Source of the DNA: Conidiobolus incongruus B7586
Lineage: Eukaryota; Entomophthoromycota; Entomophthoromycetes; Entomophthorales; Conidiobolaceae
Direction of reading: 5' to 3'
Length of the DNA stretch: 12,606 bases
NCBI GenBank assembly: GCA_000697335.1
Contig: JNEM01013940.1
Span: 1-12,606, forward strand
Shown here: positions 9,904 to 12,606 of the stretch, piece after piece
Layout of the letters: each line of letters starts with the position of its first letter
Position numbering within the stretch: position 1 is the stretch's first letter
Made by a program: the position numbers and the translations under genes
Notes under the pieces: model-generated
Database searches by the model: none
What the model was told of the DNA's origin: nothing
The model's input: the letters and a program-made list of their open reading frames with translations, nothing else

Positions 9904-9958
9904 AATTAAATTAAACAACAAATTTTAAAAAATTAATTTTTTAATCAAAAAAATTATT

Positions 9959-9979
9959 ATATATATATATATATATATA
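9959..9979 (+). repeat. (AT)n microsatellite within mariner 5' leader
   Basis: About ten AT units, directly seen, between the transposase start and the right end of the mariner copy. Confidence 0.85.
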
Positions 9980-10076
9980 ATTCAAAACTATTTATTTTCC
10001 TATTTGTTTTGTATATATTTGCTTATTTGAAACTATTAATATGTTTGAAATATCAGAAATTAAAAAATTTCCCATT

Positions 10077-10945
10077 TCTTTAATTCTATGGTAATAGTTT
10101 CAAGCAGATAATTTGAGATCCAACATTTATTTAGTATTCATAAATACTTTAAAATTTATATACTATATTAATAAATATATGATATGTAAATTTATTCTAC
10201 TTTTTTTTAAAATGTATCCATTTGAATAACTTATATTTATAGCTTAAGTCTGAAATGTTTTTGAAATTTTATATTCAACCTTTATTTATAACAATATAAA
10301 TTAATCAATTTTTTTTATCTATTTAATTAATTCTTGTTAACTTATGATAGTTGGAATTGGATCATATGGAATTTATATTTAAGGTTAAATTTTATACAAT
10401 AATATACTAATGCTAAATCATATCATTTACTTGATATTAATTAATTTTTTATTTGATTTGGTTTCTAATTATTATAATGTAATTCAAGAAAATTAATTGA
10501 TAATTGATAATATTAGATAAAAATAAAATTTCTTAAAAATTAATTAAAAAATTTGAGAGAAATAGTAATCCCTTTAAAAAAATATATATTTCATAAAAAG
10601 ATATAAAACATGAGATTAATATTATAGATTAAATTATAAATTAATAGTATAATTTTTTTAATTGTTAAAATGTTAGAATAAATTACATATATATTGATGG
10701 GATAATATTTAATGAATATTTTTATTTCTTTGATATTTGTTATAAGTTCAATATAATATTCATATATTAATTTATCTAAACTATCTACCTTTGAAAATTT
10801 TTAGTCAGAACAGATTAATCAAAAAAATTAAAATATTTCCAGCATTGGTATTAGTATATAATAACCCAGAAATCAAGTAATGACACTTTATTATTATCAA
10901 TTTAACCTATAAAGTTGAATTCAAACTCTATAAAAAAACTATATA
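10077..10945. other. AT-rich interval, nothing recognised
   Basis: No coding remnant, RNA gene or transposon end could be supported. The interval ends where similarity to mariner transposase begins again. Confidence 0.5.
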
Positions 10946-11157
10946 GAATTAATACTCTCCTTTATATTTAATAATTTTTGTTATATTTTTAGAAAAATTT
11001 CACCTCATAATCAATGCTTTTAAGCACAGAAATTAGATGTATCATAAATCAATATACTTTTTCTATTGAAATTTACTTTCCTGTGGGAATGTTTTTTAAT
11101 TGACTAAAATAATTTTAATCACAGGGATTGTGATTCAGTGAGTTTACTGAATATAAT
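10946..11157 (-). pseudogene. Mariner transposase C-terminal fragment (divergent, older copy)
   Basis: The minus strand reads SLNHNPCD, then NYFSQLKNIPTGK, ISIEK and HLISVLKS. These align block by block with the C-terminal part of the copy at 11584 (SSDYNLYDYNCFRQLKNQL, GKKISVGKF, YQISVLNK). NPCD keeps the third catalytic Asp of the DD34D triad. Several in-frame stops occur, including a TGA where the sister copy has Trp. DNA identity to the two other copies is clearly lower than theirs to each other, and its NPCD block is closer to canonical mariners, so it probably belongs to a separate subfamily. About 70 codons remain. No terminal repeat was found, and similarity ends near 11157. Confidence 0.7.
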
Positions 11158-11507
11158 AGCTTTTTATATTTAATTTTATATGCAAAATTTTCTCATCTTT
11201 AATTTAATATATTTTTTATTTAATATACAAAAATAATAAATATTAAAATATTTTAACAACTTTCTAGATAAAAAGTATAATACTATTCAATATATATTTT
11301 TTAATTTTTTTTTCAATTGTTATTATAAAAGCAAAAATTAATTATTATATTTTTATTAATTCTGAATTATTTTTTTAAAATTTCAAAAATAATAAATACA
11401 TCAATAAATGACATATTTAAATGAGTTATTATCTTTATAAACCTTTTATAGACTTTAAATTATCTTAAATAATATGTATATTAATTTTATTACTCTGTAT
11501 TTTTAAT
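11158..11507. other. AT-rich spacer between two mariner remnants
   Basis: Nothing coding or repetitive is recognised. It could include unrecognisable debris of the divergent mariner fragment to its left. Confidence 0.45.
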
Positions 11508-12606
11508 AATGGGAATTTTTTGTGATTAAAAATAAATAAACATTTGAATATATGATATATAAAAATAAATATATAATATAAATTTAATAGTTTCTTTTAT
11601 TATTAATAACTTTTTGCCATACTTTTGGCAAACTTCTAACACCTAAAAAACAGTTCTTTTTATTAAGGACTGAAATTTGATATTTCACAAACCAATTAAA
11701 TTTTCCTACAGAAATTTTCTTTCCTGCAAGCTGGTTTTTTAATTGCCTAAAGCAATTATAATCATATAGGTTATAATCAGAGGAATATACTAGATGTGGT
11801 AGTTCTTTCCAGTTATTTTTAATTAGCAAGTTTTTTACAGCTTTAGATTTATGTATTTTGCAATTATCATTCAAAATAATAGGTTTTCTCAAATTATATT
11901 GAGAACACTAATTAGAAATACTTTTATTTAAAAAAGCAATATATAGTTTACTATTAATTGATTTTCCTTTAGGAATTAAATAAGAATAGCATATATCATT
12001 ATAATCTATTATAATAATTAATATTTGCTTATTAACAAAATATTTATTTAAAGGGATTTGTGGAAAGGGTTGATTTGGCTTAATCCAGCATCTTGATTTG
12101 TGTTTTAGTAAAGGATTATACATAGGGATCTAAGATTCATCAATTGTAATTATTTGCTGTAAAAGTCTAGACTTCTGGTAATATTTCAATATGTTTTGTT
12201 TTGCAATAGCTACTCTAGCTTTTTTTGAGCTTTAATTAAATTATAAGGTACCTATTTTGTATTTTTATTTATTAATTTTAGTTTAAACTTTAAAATATAT
12301 AAAATACTTGTAAGACTAATATTAAAGTGCTTAGATAATTCTCTAGCTGAAATAAAAAGATGCTTTTCAATATATTTTTTCACTCTATTTATAATTGAAA
12401 AAGTAACAGTTGAAGTTAATCTTCCAGATTTTGGCAGGTTTTGAATAGTTTCTCTCCTAGCCTTAAAGTAATTTACCTAGTGATAAATTATTGATTTAGA
12501 TAATGCTTCATTACCAAAAGCTGCTTGTAAATTTTAAATAATTTTAGAGGGTTTATGGTTAAGTTTTACTGATACCAAAATAAAAAACTTTTGATGATCA
12601 CTATTT
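11508..12606 (-). mobile_element. Mariner-family (DD34D) transposon, second copy, cut by window edge
   Basis: It begins with the same tip as the copy at 8795 (AATGGGAATTTTTTGTGATT) and stays alignable with it to the end of the window. It is the less decayed of the two. Compared with the other copy, the right terminal repeat and about 180 bp of leader and extreme transposase start lie beyond 12606. In the first ~310 bp of transposase, a hand alignment of the two copies gives about 26 transitions and 8 transversions. Confidence 0.85.
11584..12606 (-). pseudogene. Mariner DD34D transposase (pseudogene, partial at window edge)
   Basis: The N-terminal helix-turn-helix region reads VKLNHKPSKII, NLQAAFGNEALSKSIIYH and VNYFKARRETIQNLPKSGR, as in mariner transposases. 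The catalytic triad is intact: TIDES (Asp codon 12139-12141), LNDNCKIHKS (11866-11868) and YSSDYNLYDYNCF (11761-11763). The last two are exactly 35 codons apart, hence DD34D. It ends GVRSLPKVWQKVINNKRNY with TAA at 11584-11586. It is broken by TAA/TAG codons, not TGA: at the Trp of DESW (12130-12132), at the Trp before CSQYNLRKP (11908-11910, where the other copy keeps TGG), after YH, before VPYNL, and inside the N-terminal II-x-NLQ. There is also one frameshift at an A-run near 12220. The first few residues lie beyond the window. Confidence 0.88.

Larger units (their letters stand above)
8795..10076 (-). mobile_element. Mariner-family (DD34D) DNA transposon, end-to-end copy, decayed
   Basis: A 1.28-kb element, the usual mariner size. 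The left tip AATGGGAATTTTTTGTG (from 8795) is shared with the second copy at 11508. An inverted match, AATGGGAAATTTTTT read on the minus strand, ends at 10076. Further imperfect inverted similarity (AACATTTTAATATA against AACATATTAATAG) extends the terminal repeats to roughly 45 bp. The expected TA target duplication is not clearly preserved, so the ends may be off by a few bases. One transposase remnant fills the interior on the minus strand. It is more mutated than the copy at 11508. Confidence 0.8.

Noticed and set aside
11584-12123. Two separate small genes (11584-11892 and 11908-12123)
   Set aside because: They lie in the same frame and are consecutive parts of one mariner transposase separated by a TAG at a conserved Trp.
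1-12606. tRNA, rRNA, CRISPR array, LTR or virus-like element
   Set aside because: I saw no tRNA-like T-loop/acceptor arrangement, no rRNA-like conserved segment, no regularly spaced repeats, and no reverse transcriptase, integrase or capsid motif. The two longer direct repeats are ends of a Tc1-like element, not LTRs.

Overview
The window is a very AT-rich nuclear, eukaryotic stretch. It holds one intact gene, one decayed host gene and several dead copies of two families of Tc1/mariner-type DNA transposon. The only intact gene is intronless and has a markedly higher GC content than its surroundings. It reads cleanly in the standard genetic code, with all eight Gln encoded by CAA/CAG and a TAA stop. 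My best guess for the organism is an early-diverging fungus with a low-GC genome, such as the Entomophthoromycotina (Conidiobolus-like). This rests on three things: the MAT2B-type reductase, a rhodopsin-like (family A) GPCR remnant of a kind known to be expanded in that group, and the base composition. It is an inference, not a demonstration.

Layout. Positions 1-2142 hold a cluster of one Tc1-like (DD34E) family: one element end (1-61), one truncated copy (70-572) and one end-to-end copy (575-2142). The full copy has ~215-bp terminal inverted repeats, each carrying two direct-repeat motifs (IR/DR architecture), and a decayed transposase on the minus strand. Positions 2145-4522 are gene-free and contain an (AT)20 microsatellite. 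Positions 4523-5434 (minus) encode a complete 303-residue NAD(P)-binding RmlD/MAT2B-like reductase. Positions 5435-7573 have no recognisable gene. Positions 7574-8473 (minus) hold a seven-transmembrane family A GPCR pseudogene with remnants of all TM regions.

Positions 8795-10076 are an end-to-end but dead mariner (DD34D) copy. Positions 10946-11157 are a short fragment of a more divergent mariner. Positions 11508-12606 are a second, less decayed copy of the first mariner, running off the window edge. All transposase remnants are on the minus strand.

The genes do not form a pathway; this is a gene-poor, transposon-littered interval around a housekeeping-type gene. The most striking signal is how the repeats have decayed. 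Differences are mostly C-to-T/G-to-A transitions, and conserved Trp codons (TGG) repeatedly appear as TAG and almost never as TGA. That suggests mutation at TpG/CpA, as in fungal repeat-induced point mutation (RIP). I found no sign of a new defence, CRISPR or biosynthetic system.
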